NCBI GenBank assembly: GCA_028716765.1 | Contig: JAQUPC010000097.1 | Coordinates: forward strand, 1 to 8,075 | Length of the DNA: 8,075 nt | Direction of reading: 5' to 3' | Source: Alphaproteobacteria bacterium | GTDB taxonomy: Bacteria; Pseudomonadota; Alphaproteobacteria; UBA9219 | In this document: in pieces, positions 1 through 7,675 of the stretch | Numbering within the stretch: the stretch's first letter is position 1 | Layout of the letters: every line of letters starts with the position of its first letter | Notes under the pieces: generated by a model | Told to the model about the DNA's origin: nothing | The model's input: the letters and a program-made list of their open reading frames with translations, nothing else | Database searches by the model: none | Program-made: the position numbers and the translations under genes

Positions 1-90
1 GATCTACCGACCCCCGATCCCCGACCCCCTAGTCTCCTTCCTCCAGCTCCGCTATAGTCCTGCATTATAACAACTTTCGGAACTTCACCC
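1..90 (+). promoter_or_regulatory. Left-edge leader upstream of serS, weak promoter candidate
   Basis: The first 30 bases are C-rich and contain the 9-mer CCGACCCCC twice (7-15 and 21-29). All three + frames reach a stop before serS (for example TAG at 55-57), so the stretch could be the end of an upstream gene or plain spacer. TATAAC at 66-71 resembles a -10 box and would start transcription about a dozen bases before the serS ATG. No convincing -35 box lies at the right distance. No strong Shine-Dalgarno sequence precedes the ATG. The promoter call is tentative. Confidence 0.2.
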
Positions 91-1356
91 ATGCACGACA
101 TAAGATTGATCCGCGAAGATCCCGAGGCTTTCGACAAGGCGCTAAAGCGCCGTGGCTTGCTCCCCGCTTCGGCAGAGATCCTGCGGCTCGATCAGGAATA
201 CCGCGCCACGCAAACCGCCATGCAGGAAGCGCAAGCGCAACGCAACGATCTGTCGCGTCAAGTCGGCGAAGCCAAACGCACGGGCGGCAACGCCGACGAT
301 CTCATGTATGCGGTAGCTGCGCTAAAGGAAAAGCTGGCCGAACTTGAAAACCGCGCGCGCCTTGAAGAGGAAGAACTTCGTGAAATTCTCTCAAGTCTGC
401 CCAACCGTCCTGGTCCCGACGTGCCGGATGGAAAGGACGAGCGCGACAACAAGGAAATACGCCGCGTCGGCACGCCGCCGGTCATCAAGAATCCCAAACA
501 GCATTTCGAGCTGGGCGAAGCGCTTGGCCTGATGGATTTTGCGGCGGCGGCTAAAATCGCCGGGGCCCGGTTTACGCTGTTGCGAGGGGCGCTGGCGCGC
601 ATGGAGCGGGCGCTGGGCATGTTCATGCTCGATCTGCACACGAAGGAATTCGGCTACACAGAAATCTCGCCGCCGCTTCTGGTGCGCGACGAAACCGCCT
701 ATGGCACCAACAATCTTCCCAAATTCGCCGAAGACCTGTTTCGCACCACGACCGGCCTGTGGCTCGTGCCGACGGCGGAAGTGCCGCTCACCAACATCGT
801 GCAGGGCGATATCGTCAACCGCGAGGCCTTGCCGTATCGCTTCACGGCCATGACGCCTTGCTTCCGTTCGGAAGCGGGGGCGGCCGGCAAAGATACGCGC
901 GGCATGCTGCGCCAGCACCAATTCTATAAGGTCGAACTTGTAAGCATCACGCCGCCGGATCAATCCGAGGCCGAGCATGAGCGCATGACGGCGTGCGCCG
1001 AGACGGTGCTTAAACGGCTCGAGTTGCCCTTCCGCACAGTCGTTCTCTGCACGGCGGACATGGGCTTCGGGGCGCGCAAGACTTACGACATCGAGGTATG
1101 GCTGCCGGGGCAGGATACCTATCGCGAAATCTCAAGCTGCTCGAACTGCTGGGATTTTCAGGCGCGCCGCATGAACGCGCGCTGCAGGGCCGCCGGGGCG
1201 AAAAACACCGAGTTCGTGCATACGCTGAACGGCTCCGGCGTCGCTATCGGACGCACCGTCATCGCCATCATGGAAAACTATCAGCAGCCGGACGGCTCTA
1301 TCGTTATCCCCGCCGCGCTCCGTCCCTATATGGGAGGAATGGAGATTATCCGATGA
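91..1356 (+). CDS. serS: Seryl-tRNA synthetase (class II), complete
   Basis: SerRS activates serine with ATP and transfers it to tRNA-Ser in the cytoplasm. It also charges tRNA-Sec where that exists. The 421 residues are close to the usual bacterial length of about 430. Residues about 1-100 form the charged, heptad-like N-terminal arm that grips the long variable arm of tRNA-Ser. The catalytic core carries the TAEVPLTN serine/ATP-site segment (228-235), class II motif 2 beginning [14 protein letters not shown] (258-271), the segment [13 protein letters not shown] (348-360) and motif 3 GSGVAIGRT (381-389). No key residue looks altered. The ATG at 91 gives the canonical N-terminus [10 protein letters not shown]. 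The Shine-Dalgarno sequence is weak. The stop codon overlaps the start of the next gene (ATGA), so the two are probably translationally coupled. Confidence 0.98.
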   Translation: MHDIRLIREDPEAFDKALKRRGLLPASAEILRLDQEYRATQTAMQEAQAQRNDLSRQVGEAKRTGGNADDLMYAVAALKEKLAELENRARLEEEELREILSSLPNRPGPDVPDGKDERDNKEIRRVGTPPVIKNPKQHFELGEALGLMDFAAAAKIAGARFTLLRGALARMERALGMFMLDLHTKEFGYTEISPPLLVRDETAYGTNNLPKFAEDLFRTTTGLWLVPTAEVPLTNIVQGDIVNREALPYRFTAMTPCFRSEAGAAGKDTRGMLRQHQFYKVELVSITPPDQSEAEHERMTACAETVLKRLELPFRTVVLCTADMGFGARKTYDIEVWLPGQDTYREISSCSNCWDFQARRMNARCRAAGAKNTEFVHTLNGSGVAIGRTVIAIMENYQQPDGSIVIPAALRPYMGGMEIIR

Positions 1357-2339
1357 CGGAAAACAGGAATCAGGCATCGCAGAACGGGCGGCGGCAGAAA
1401 AACATCTATTTTCTGATACCTGCAATCTGCCTTCTGCTTTCTGCCTGCACTTTCTTTCGGCCGCCGGGCCGGGATTTGCCGGACCGGAGCAGCATACAGA
1501 CTGGCGAGGAAATTACGGTCGAGCGCGGCCAGAACGTTTACAGCATTGCTCACAAGAACGGCGTTTCGATGCGCGAGGTCATCGTCCTCAACGATCTCAA
1601 ACCGCCCTTTGTCATTCGTCCCGGCCAAAAACTGCTTTTGCCCGCTAAGGGTCAGGATTATGCGCCAACGCCGTCGGCTGCGCCTGTATCGGGAATAGTA
1701 CACCAGCCTCTGGATTCTTTCGAACCGGCCGATTCCGCCGCACCCACGCCTTTCACCAACGAGTCTATAACGGCAACGCCGCTCGAAGCGCCGCAAACCT
1801 TGCCTTCTCTCCAGCAGCCGGCGGCTCTGACTCCTCCCGCAGCGGCGAAACCCGTTGAAACGACCGTGGGGAATGAACTTCAACTGGCGCCGCCAACCAA
1901 ACTTGCCGAGGCGCACACGGAAGCTTTGCCGAAGCCGGAAACGATGGTTTCCAGACCCGATGTTCCGTTTGCCTGGCCTGTGCAGGGACCGATCGTTTCC
2001 GCCTTCGGGCCGAAGGCGCAAGGCACCAACAACGACGGCGTTAACATCGCGGCTCCGAAAGGCGCGCCGGTGCTTTCAGCAGCGGGCGGGATCGTCGTCT
2101 ACGCGGGCAACGAGATGAAAGGCTTTGGCAACCTTGTACTGATCCGGCACGAAGGCGGATGGGTCACGGCCTATGCGCATCTCGATCGCATGCTGGTTGC
2201 GCGCGACACCGTGGTGGCTCCCGGCGACATGATCGGCACCGTGGGCAGCACGGGCGGCGTCGCTTCGCCGCAGCTGCACTTCGAGACGCGGCACGAAGGC
2301 AAGGCCGTCGATCCGCAGACGCTGATCAAAAAATCCTGA
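1353..2339 (+). CDS. LysM + degenerate LytM (M23) outer-membrane lipoprotein, NlpD-like
   Basis: This is probably an envelope factor that activates a peptidoglycan amidase during cell separation, as NlpD does for AmiC in E. coli. The ATG at 1353 overlaps the serS stop and follows GGGAGGA; upstream in-frame codons lie inside serS. The 328 residues show a basic start, a hydrophobic helix (about 19-31) and a lipobox LSAC with Cys32. Thr33 follows, so there is no Asp retention signal and the outer membrane is expected. A LysM domain (about 53-97) ends in [11 protein letters not shown] Pro/Ala/Thr-rich linker covers 101-204 and a LytM fold 205-324. The usual HxGxD metal motif reads N227-x-G-x-N231, and the final HxH reads Q307-L-H309. 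H276 in AYAH is kept. With those ligands lost, hydrolase activity is unlikely. In many alphaproteobacteria surE and pcm lie between serS and this gene; here they do not. Confidence 0.9.
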   Translation: MTENRNQASQNGRRQKNIYFLIPAICLLLSACTFFRPPGRDLPDRSSIQTGEEITVERGQNVYSIAHKNGVSMREVIVLNDLKPPFVIRPGQKLLLPAKGQDYAPTPSAAPVSGIVHQPLDSFEPADSAAPTPFTNESITATPLEAPQTLPSLQQPAALTPPAAAKPVETTVGNELQLAPPTKLAEAHTEALPKPETMVSRPDVPFAWPVQGPIVSAFGPKAQGTNNDGVNIAAPKGAPVLSAAGGIVVYAGNEMKGFGNLVLIRHEGGWVTAYAHLDRMLVARDTVVAPGDMIGTVGSTGGVASPQLHFETRHEGKAVDPQTLIKKS

Positions 2340-2395
2340 AACGGCGAAGAATATCCGTGTCTTGGGGCTTGCCCCGCGACGGGACAGGTCAAGCG

Positions 2396-2403
2396 TTAAC
2401 CAT
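2396..2403 (+). promoter_or_regulatory. TTAACCAT, CtrA-like half-site
   Basis: This lies in the 178-base gap between the NlpD-like gene and the membrane-protein gene at 2518. The known alphaproteobacterial CtrA site is TTAA-N7-TTAA(C); only one half is present here. No clear -35/-10 pair can be placed beside it. The same gap also has a small GC hairpin, GGGG-CTTG-CCCC (2364-2375), without a T-run, so it is not a convincing terminator. The site is suggestive only. Confidence 0.25.
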
Positions 2404-2517
2404 GCGAATCGTTTACAGGAAAGCAATACATTTAAACTTGATTTTTTCCGGGGCGGCATCGCAAAATGGTGCGCGCCAATTATTGAAAACAAAGTTTCAT
2501 GAAAGGGATAGATTGTC

Positions 2518-2949
2518 ATGTCTACAAACGCGAGATCGTTTTATTTGAACCTGAAAGAGACGGGCCTGCAAGCCGTTCACAGTTTTTTTAGACCCGTATT
2601 CGTCACACGCGATATGTTGTCATTGCCGCTCAGGGTTCCGGCTCACAGATTTCAGGAATTCAAGGAAGAGGCCGCGACCGAACGCGGCGGGATTATCGGT
2701 TCTTTCGTAAAAGCCGGCGCGGCTTTGGTCGGAATAGCCGCTGGTGGTGCCCTTGCCTATGCCGCGGCGACAGTTGTTGGCTTGGGGGCGTTGTCGCCCC
2801 TCTTGCCGATCGCTGCGGCCGTTGCCGGCGTCTATGCGATGGCGTGGAGAATGGGGAATAAAGCCCCTGACTTTGAGGTGATCCGCGAGCCCGTGAGGCC
2901 GGGAGCTTCCAGCCGGAACAATAATTCTGAAATGGTCTATACGCGCTGA
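2518..2949 (+). CDS. Small two-helix membrane protein of unknown function
   Basis: I do not recognise this 143-residue protein. The ATG at 2518 is preceded by GAAAGGGA at a workable distance. Residues 1-57 are soluble, mixed-charge and partly amphipathic. Residues about 64-88 and 91-110 are two hydrophobic segments rich in Ala, Gly and Val with small-residue spacing (for example GIAAGGALA at 72-80), which favours tight helix packing in the inner membrane. The tail (111-143) is polar and basic, with a run of three Asn near the end. No signal peptide, lipobox or catalytic motif is visible. The coding sense is supported by the start, the ribosome site and an end exactly at a convergent stem-loop. 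The stop is doubled (TGA TAG). The DNA in front is more AT-rich than the neighbouring genes. It appears to be transcribed alone. Confidence 0.72.
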   Translation: MSTNARSFYLNLKETGLQAVHSFFRPVFVTRDMLSLPLRVPAHRFQEFKEEAATERGGIIGSFVKAGAALVGIAAGGALAYAAATVVGLGALSPLLPIAAAVAGVYAMAWRMGNKAPDFEVIREPVRPGASSRNNNSEMVYTR

Positions 2950-2995
2950 TAGCGGGAACGGCGCGGGCAAGGCCGGTTAAGCGCTTCCCGCTATC
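2948..2995. terminator. Long stem-loop between convergent genes
   Basis: GATAGCGGGAA (2948-2958) and TTCCCGCTATC (2985-2995) are a perfect 11-bp inverted repeat. Inside it, after a two-base bulge, GCGC (2961-2964) pairs with GCGC (2981-2984), and a small GGC/GCC hairpin is possible in the loop. The stop codon of the + strand gene touches the left arm. The folP stop (TTA on the + strand, 2977-2979) lies in the loop, so the right arm encodes the last folP codons. Position and symmetry fit a bidirectional transcription terminator. Neither side has an immediate T-run, so it could instead protect mRNA 3' ends or work with Rho. Confidence 0.5.
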
Positions 2996-3843
2996 GCCGC
3001 CGTCATTTTTGCCACGCGCGCCATCGCCTTGACGTCGTGCACGCGAAGGATGTTCGCGCCGCGCAAGACGCAGGCGGCCACGGCGACGGCGGTGCCTTCG
3101 AGGCGGTCGTTCACGGGAAGATCAAGCACGCGTCCGATAAAGCTTTTGCGCGATGGCCCGGCGAGGACCGGGAACCCAAGAGCCTTTAGCTTGTCCAGCT
3201 CGTTTATTAAGCGCAGATTTTGTTCGACCGTTTTGCCGAACCCCAGTCCCGGATCGAGAATAATCCGGTTTTGCGCGACTCCGGCGTTCATCGCACGTTC
3301 GGCCAGATCGCTTAATTCGTTATGCACATCGCCCACGACGTCGCCGGAAGGCTTGGCTTCGTACATGGTTCCCAATCGCGCATCTTGAGTTACGGCATTC
3401 GCTTCGCTGCCGTTGTGCATCAAGACGAGATAGGCGCCTCTTTCGGCCGCCAGCTTCCGCATGGCCGGGTCTTGCCGTGCTCCGGAAATGTCGTTGATCA
3501 TGCTTGCGTCCGCGGCCAAAGCCGCCGCCGCCACCTCGGGCTTGACGGTGTCGACGCTAACGGGGACGGCGGGAAATCTTTTGCGGATCGCTTCAATGAT
3601 CGGAACCGTCCGGCGAATTTCCTCCTCCGCGCTGACGGGGACGGAACCGGGACGCGAACTTTCGCCGCCTACGTCCAGAATACTTGCGCCTTCCGCAATC
3701 ATCGTTTCCGCGCGCCGGAGCGCGGCGCCAACGAACTCTTTTCCGGCCATAAGTCCGTCGCCGGAAAACGAATCCGGCGTAACGTTCAAAATGCCCATAA
3801 TCAAAGGCTTGCTGCCTAAACCGGGAATAGAAAATATAGCCAT
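2977..3843 (-). CDS. folP: Dihydropteroate synthase
   Basis: The enzyme joins p-aminobenzoate to 6-hydroxymethyl-dihydropterin diphosphate to give dihydropteroate, a cytoplasmic step of folate synthesis and the sulfonamide target. The 288 residues match the family (E. coli about 282). Motifs run in the expected order: IMGILNVTPDSFSGDG (15-30), ILDVGGESSRPGS (55-67), VSVDTVKPEVA (95-105), MINDISGA (115-122), LMHNGSE (141-147), ILDPGLGFGKT (195-205), GPSRKSFIGR (229-238) and ILRVHDVKAM (265-274). Small deviations are SFSGDG where SFSDGG is common and MHN where MHM/MHR is usual; the pterin- and sulfonamide-binding residues look intact. The ATG at 3843 lies six bases after the folK stop, with a modest AGGG ribosome site, so the pair is co-transcribed. 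No folB lies between them. Confidence 0.96.
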   Translation of the reverse strand: MAIFSIPGLGSKPLIMGILNVTPDSFSGDGLMAGKEFVGAALRRAETMIAEGASILDVGGESSRPGSVPVSAEEEIRRTVPIIEAIRKRFPAVPVSVDTVKPEVAAAALAADASMINDISGARQDPAMRKLAAERGAYLVLMHNGSEANAVTQDARLGTMYEAKPSGDVVGDVHNELSDLAERAMNAGVAQNRIILDPGLGFGKTVEQNLRLINELDKLKALGFPVLAGPSRKSFIGRVLDLPVNDRLEGTAVAVAACVLRGANILRVHDVKAMARVAKMTAAIAGSA

Positions 3844-3849
3844 CGAACC

Positions 3850-4353
3850 CTACAGTGCCTCGCCGAAACAGCGCACGCCGTTATCCTCCGGCAAGGCCTT
3901 CAGCATCGCGCCAACCGTGATGCCGGTGCCCGGATGTGGCCAATCGGCGGCAATATCGCTCAACGGCCGCAACACGAACGTCCGTTCCGCCAGAAGCGCA
4001 TGCGGCAGAGTCAGTTCCGGCGTAGTGAGGCGAAGGCCGTCGTAAAAAAGAATGTCGATGTCGATGGCGCGCGGGCCATACCGGTAGGTGGGCTGGCGGC
4101 CGATTTCACGCTCGATTTGCTTTACCGTGAAAAGAAGCGCTTGCGGGTCCAGCGCCGTCTCGCCCGTCACGGCGGCGTTCAGAAAATCCGGCTGATCGGT
4201 GACATAGGCTGCCGCCGTTTCGTAGACCGGCGACTTTGCCGCGATGGTCATATAGCGCGCAAGTCCGGCGCAGGCGCGGCGAAGGTTGGCTAACCGGTCG
4301 CCGATGTTGGAGCCGAGAGCGATGGCGACTTTGTGCAAAGCTTTCGTTGTCAT
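3850..4353 (-). CDS. folK: 2-amino-4-hydroxy-6-hydroxymethyldihydropteridine diphosphokinase (HPPK)
   Basis: FolK transfers diphosphate from ATP to 6-hydroxymethyl-dihydropterin, making the substrate for the FolP enzyme encoded next. With the chosen ATG the protein has 167 residues (E. coli 159). It shows IALGSNIGDR (11-20), SPVYET (41-46), DQPDFLNAAV (53-62), the signature RYGPRAIDIDILFYD (91-105) with R95, D98 and D100, and LPHALLAERTFVLRPL (116-131) with H118. Start choice is uncertain. ATG at 4362 and TTG at 4389 are in frame upstream, and none has a good Shine-Dalgarno sequence. The 4353 start gives the usual short lead into the first strand. It lies 44 bases after flgH on the same strand with no terminator between them, so it may be read through from the flagellar operon. 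Confidence 0.94.
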   Translation of the reverse strand: MTTKALHKVAIALGSNIGDRLANLRRACAGLARYMTIAAKSPVYETAAAYVTDQPDFLNAAVTGETALDPQALLFTVKQIEREIGRQPTYRYGPRAIDIDILFYDGLRLTTPELTLPHALLAERTFVLRPLSDIAADWPHPGTGITVGAMLKALPEDNGVRCFGEAL

Positions 4354-4397
4354 GCCGCGCATGATGGCGAGACAGGGGAGGGAAGGCAATGCCTGTT

Positions 4398-5150
4398 TTA
4401 GAACGGCATCACGATATCGAAGATCTGGCTTCCGTAACGCGGCTGCTGCACGTCCTGGATGCTGCCCCGGCCGCCGTAGGAAACGCGGGCCTCGGCGATC
4501 TGGTCATACTTAACGGTATTGTCCGAGGCGATATCCTCGGGCCGGATGACGCCGGAGATCTGCAATTCGCGCATATCGAAGTTCACCGCCATTTGCTGTT
4601 TTCCGGCCAGAACGAGGTTGCCGTTGGGCAAGACCTGGGTAATCGTTGCGGCGATGCGCAAATTGATTTTTTCCGAGCGGTCGACCGAGCCCTTACCTTC
4701 GTTGCTTAAATCGCTTCCCATCTTCACGAGGCTCGTCGGATCGACGTTGTTGCCGAACCAGTTGTGCAAATGGCCGTCGACGCCGAAAAAGTTCGTCATA
4801 TTGGCTTCGTCGGAGTTTTGGCGCGAACGCTTGGTCTGGTTCTGCAATTGCGCTTTCTCATCGAGACTTATGACGACCGTCAGGATATCGCCGGCGCGGC
4901 TGGCGCGCTGATCGCGGAAGAAGGCGCGCGAGCCCTTTTGCCAAAGCGAGTTGGGTTGGCGCTCGCCGAGACTCGGCGGCGGCATAGGCATGCTGACGGG
5001 CATGGCGCCGGCGAGGCGCGACGGATCCTGAACGGAGGACAACTTGGGCGCCGCGCCAACGTCTTCCAGCCTGTTCAGGGCGTTGCAGGCGGAAAGCGTC
5101 ATGAACGCCGTGGCAAGCAGAGCAAGGCGAAAAAGGGAGGAAGACCGCAT
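4398..5150 (-). CDS. flgH: Flagellar basal-body L-ring lipoprotein FlgH
   Basis: FlgH forms the L ring around the flagellar rod in the outer membrane. The ATG at 5150 follows AAGGAG at good spacing; an in-frame extension to 5222 would lie inside flgA and is rejected. The 250 residues (E. coli 232) begin with a lipoprotein signal ending in lipobox LSAC, Cys22 then Asn23, which allows outer-membrane sorting. A Pro/Met-rich stretch (50-62) precedes the ring domain. Family hallmarks are LWQKGSRAFFRDQRASRAGD (69-88), GxGSVDRSEKINLRIAATI (153-170), VLPNGNLVLAGKQQ (173-186), IRPEDIASDNTV (202-213) and the C-terminus YGGRGSIQDVQQPRYGSQIF (225-244) ending in MPF. It starts 13 bases after the flgA stop. 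flgI, which often follows flgH, is absent here. Confidence 0.97.
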   Translation of the reverse strand: MRSSSLFRLALLATAFMTLSACNALNRLEDVGAAPKLSSVQDPSRLAGAMPVSMPMPPPSLGERQPNSLWQKGSRAFFRDQRASRAGDILTVVISLDEKAQLQNQTKRSRQNSDEANMTNFFGVDGHLHNWFGNNVDPTSLVKMGSDLSNEGKGSVDRSEKINLRIAATITQVLPNGNLVLAGKQQMAVNFDMRELQISGVIRPEDIASDNTVKYDQIAEARVSYGGRGSIQDVQQPRYGSQIFDIVMPF

Positions 5151-5163
5151 AACCAAACTCCTT

Positions 5164-6126
5164 CTATTTTGCCAAGGCAAGTTTTTGCGCCGTTTGGACG
5201 CGAACGACGCCCGATCCGTCAACCATGCCTTCTATCACGCGGTTGCTTTGCGTGTTGGTCACGCGCACGACGTCGCCGGCCGCGCCGTCCTGCATGGCGC
5301 GGCCTTGCGCCGTGATAAGCATGTAAGGCGTCTGAATCTTCATGACCACGAGCGTTCCGCGCGCAACAAGCTTCGGCGGTATGACGTCGCGGCTGTGCAG
5401 CAATTGGCCTTCGGCGGTATCGTGCCGCACTTCAAGGCCGACGATGCCGGATTTTTCGGTCAGGACATCGGCGGTCAACCGGTCTTCCGGCACTGTTATC
5501 CAGTCTATGTCGGCGTCACCGACGATCGTGCCCGCTTCGAGGCGGCGCCCAAGCACGGGAACCGTGCGCTTGATCAAAACGCGCCCCGTTACGGCAACCG
5601 CCACAGGCGCTGCGTCCGTTTCAGCCCGCAACGCGGCGCGGAATCGTCTGTTCGCCGGATCGTAATTGAAATTATCGAGCTCGAACTTCGGGGCGCGGTC
5701 GGCGGGAAGGGCCACGTCGAGAGAGCGGTTGTCGAACAGGATTTCCATCTTGCCCGTGACGTTTTGCTCCTTCAGTTTTTCGATAACGGCTTCCTGGATC
5801 ATATCCTGCGTGATCCGGGTAGCGGCACGGGTGATGACGGCGCGGTCCGCAAGGCTCTGCGGTTTCCAGTTAAGCCGGTATTGCTCCGCAAGCTTGCTCA
5901 GAACATGGGCGTTATAGGTTACGCTTTTCCCCGGAGCGGGGGCGATGGCGATGGAGCGGTCGATCTTGTCCGGCAAGCCCGAAAATACGTCGGAAAGCCG
6001 GATCGAGGGGCTGTTAACTTCCGTCGTGGGCTGCAGGGTGATAATGGTGTCGGCCCATGCCGCCGAAACCGGCAATGCCAGCGCAAGCAGGGCGAGAAAG
6101 ACAAGGCGTGCGCGAAAAAGGGTCAT
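5164..6126 (-). CDS. flgA: Flagellar P-ring assembly chaperone FlgA
   Basis: FlgA is a periplasmic chaperone needed for FlgI to polymerise into the P ring. I place the start at ATG 6126 because GAGGTGA, at the end of flgG, lies at ideal distance; the GTG at 6135 would overlap flgG but put the ribosome site inside the gene. The 320-residue product is longer than E. coli FlgA (219), which is usual for the alphaproteobacterial form. Residues 1-25 are a Sec signal with cleavage after AAWA. A variable region follows to about 180. The SAF-like segment (about 186-246) contains VPVLGRRLEAGTIVGDADID and GLEVRHDTAEGQLL. The C-terminal FlgA domain (about 250-318) carries VMKIQTPYMLITAQGRAMQD and GDVVRVTNTQSNRVIEGMVD. 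Its partner flgI must be encoded elsewhere. Confidence 0.95.
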   Translation of the reverse strand: MTLFRARLVFLALLALALPVSAAWADTIITLQPTTEVNSPSIRLSDVFSGLPDKIDRSIAIAPAPGKSVTYNAHVLSKLAEQYRLNWKPQSLADRAVITRAATRITQDMIQEAVIEKLKEQNVTGKMEILFDNRSLDVALPADRAPKFELDNFNYDPANRRFRAALRAETDAAPVAVAVTGRVLIKRTVPVLGRRLEAGTIVGDADIDWITVPEDRLTADVLTEKSGIVGLEVRHDTAEGQLLHSRDVIPPKLVARGTLVVMKIQTPYMLITAQGRAMQDGAAGDVVRVTNTQSNRVIEGMVDGSGVVRVQTAQKLALAK

Positions 6127-6131
6127 GACGA

Positions 6132-6917
6132 TCACCTCAGCTGGCTAATGGTAGTGAGCATATCATCGGCTGTTTTGATGACTTTCGAGTTCATTTCGTA
6201 GGCGCGCTGGGCCGTGATGAGATTGGTAATTTCGGACACGATATCGACGTTCGACGTTTCAAGAGAACCTTGCACGATGGTGCCGAACCCGGGGGCCTGC
6301 GGGTTGCCGACAACCGGCGAGCCGGACGATTCGGTCTCTTTCAGCAGGTTGTTGCCGATGGATTCGAGTCCCGTAGGATTCGTAAACGTCGCCAGCTGCA
6401 TCTGGCCGAGATTTTGCAGCTGCGTTTGCCCGTCGATGGAGGCCAGAACCTGACCGCTGGCGTTGATGGTTACGCTGACCGCGTTTGGCGGCACGGTGAT
6501 CGCGGGAATAATTTGCAAGCCGTCGGCGTTCACGATCTGGCCGTCCTGGTTCAACTGCAACGATCCTGCCCGCGAGTAAGCCGTCGTGCTGTCCGGCATC
6601 TGGACCTGAAAATAACCGCGTCCGTTGATGGCGAGGTCATACGTGTTGTTCGTCATATTCAGGTTGCCTTGGGCATTGATGCGATAGGTGGCAACCGGCT
6701 TGACCCCCAATCCCAGCTGAAGACCGGACGGCAAGAGCGTCCCGGTGTCCGACGACGGCGAGCCGACGCGGCGCAGGTTCTCGTACAGCATGTCCTGAAA
6801 CTCGGCGCGCGAGCGCTTGAAGCCCGTGGTCGACAGGTTGGCGATATTGTTCGAGATGACTTCGACGTTGAGCTGCTGGGCCATCATGCCCGTTGCGCCA
6901 ATGCTAAGTGCCCTCAT
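6132..6917 (-). CDS. flgG: Flagellar distal rod protein FlgG
   Basis: FlgG builds the distal rod, the drive shaft passing through the P and L rings. The 261 residues match E. coli FlgG (260). The ATG at 6917 is preceded by GGGAGGG at good spacing. The N-terminal rod/hook motif SNNIANLSTTGFKR (22-35) is followed by the FlgG-specific loop YENLRRVG...LQLGLGVKP (about 45-74). GRGYFQV (99-105) and YSRAGSLQLNQDGQIVNADG (114-133) mark the domain shared with FlgE and FlgF. The C-terminal coiled segment ETSNVDIVSEITNLITAQRA (220-239) ends in the family's usual MLTTISQLR. There is no signal peptide, as expected for export by the flagellar type III system. It starts 17 bases after the flgF stop and ends 5 bases before flgA. 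Confidence 0.98.
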   Translation of the reverse strand: MRALSIGATGMMAQQLNVEVISNNIANLSTTGFKRSRAEFQDMLYENLRRVGSPSSDTGTLLPSGLQLGLGVKPVATYRINAQGNLNMTNNTYDLAINGRGYFQVQMPDSTTAYSRAGSLQLNQDGQIVNADGLQIIPAITVPPNAVSVTINASGQVLASIDGQTQLQNLGQMQLATFTNPTGLESIGNNLLKETESSGSPVVGNPQAPGFGTIVQGSLETSNVDIVSEITNLITAQRAYEMNSKVIKTADDMLTTISQLR

Positions 6918-6934
6918 GCCGTTCTACCCTCCCG

Positions 6935-7675
6935 TTAGGCCGTCGTCTTGGACAGACGGCTGATGGCCGTGCTCAACCGCTGGTGCTCGTTTTCAAGCAT
7001 GCGAGCGACCTGCTGATACGACCGTAAGATCTCGATCATGTTCGTAATTTCGTTGACGGACTGGACGTTGGACTGTTCCACCATGCCTTGCACAACGGTG
7101 CCGTCCTTGTCCTGTTTGGGCGTTTGCGCGGTGGCGTAGAGTCCGTTGCCGAGGCTTTGAAGTTCCTGCTCGTTGTCGAACACGACGGTCTTGATCTTGC
7201 CGACCTGCGTAACGTCTTTGCCCGTTCCGCTCATGACCGAGACGATTCCGTCCGCCCCGATCTGGAAATCTCTCGCGTCTTCGGGCAAGGTAATGGGCTG
7301 ATCGCCGTCGCCGAGAAGCTTGTCCCCGCTCGGGGTGACGACCTGGCCTTGCTCGTTCAATACGAATGTGCCGTTTCGCGTATAGCGCGTGCCGTTTTGG
7401 GTCTGGATTTGGAAATAGCCTTTTCCCTGAATCGCCACGTCCAGAGGATTGCCGGTTGTTAACAGCGGCCCCGGCGACGTATTGCGGATCGTGCCCTTAT
7501 CGACGCCAAAGTTGATTTGCTGCGTGGGCGTCGTGCGGCTGATCAACGTCTCGAACTGGATATCTTCACGTTTGAAGCCGGAGGTGGTGGCGTTCGCGAC
7601 ATTATTGGCCACAACGTCCAAAGCCCGCGAAAGCGAGTCCTGATACGAGGTTAAGACGAGACTGGCGGCCTGCAT
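6935..7675 (-). CDS. flgF: Flagellar proximal rod protein FlgF
   Basis: FlgF is a minor subunit of the proximal rod in the periplasmic part of the basal body. The chosen ATG at 7675 gives 246 residues, about the family length (E. coli 251). N-terminal motif ALDVVANNVANATTSGFKRE (18-37), NPLDVAIQGKGYFQIQT (76-92), YTRNGTFVLNEQGQVV (98-113) and the C-terminal EQSNVQSVNEITNMIEILRS (200-219) identify the family. The lack of the FlgG-type loop after the first motif separates it from flgG. An in-frame TTG at 7762 would add 29 unrelated residues but lies inside the -24 box of a sigma-54 promoter and lacks a ribosome site. The 7675 ATG has only a weak ribosome site (GGGCAAG). It is the first gene of the flagellar operon. 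Confidence 0.96.
   Translation of the reverse strand: MQAASLVLTSYQDSLSRALDVVANNVANATTSGFKREDIQFETLISRTTPTQQINFGVDKGTIRNTSPGPLLTTGNPLDVAIQGKGYFQIQTQNGTRYTRNGTFVLNEQGQVVTPSGDKLLGDGDQPITLPEDARDFQIGADGIVSVMSGTGKDVTQVGKIKTVVFDNEQELQSLGNGLYATAQTPKQDKDGTVVQGMVEQSNVQSVNEITNMIEILRSYQQVARMLENEHQRLSTAISRLSKTTA

Noticed and set aside
1098..1352. N-terminal extension of the NlpD-like gene into serS
   Set aside because: The extension is out of frame within conserved serS codons. The ATG at 1353 has a ribosome site and begins a proper lipoprotein signal.
2359..2380. GGGG-CTTG-CCCC hairpin after the NlpD-like gene as a terminator
   Set aside because: The uninterrupted stem is short and no T-run follows. 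It is kept only as a remark.
2159..2548. 129-codon + strand open frame spanning the end of the NlpD-like gene and the gap
   Set aside because: It mostly shadows the LytM domain, overlaps the start of the next gene, and its composition is typical of an out-of-frame reading.
5151..5222. N-terminal extension of flgH
   Set aside because: It overlaps flgA and would bury the lipoprotein signal peptide. The ATG at 5150 has AAGGAG at the right distance.
5044..6201. 385-codon open frame on the + strand
   Set aside because: It lies antisense to flgA and the end of flgG, is rich in Arg, His and Gly as expected of a shadow frame in GC-rich DNA, and has no ribosome site or family motif.
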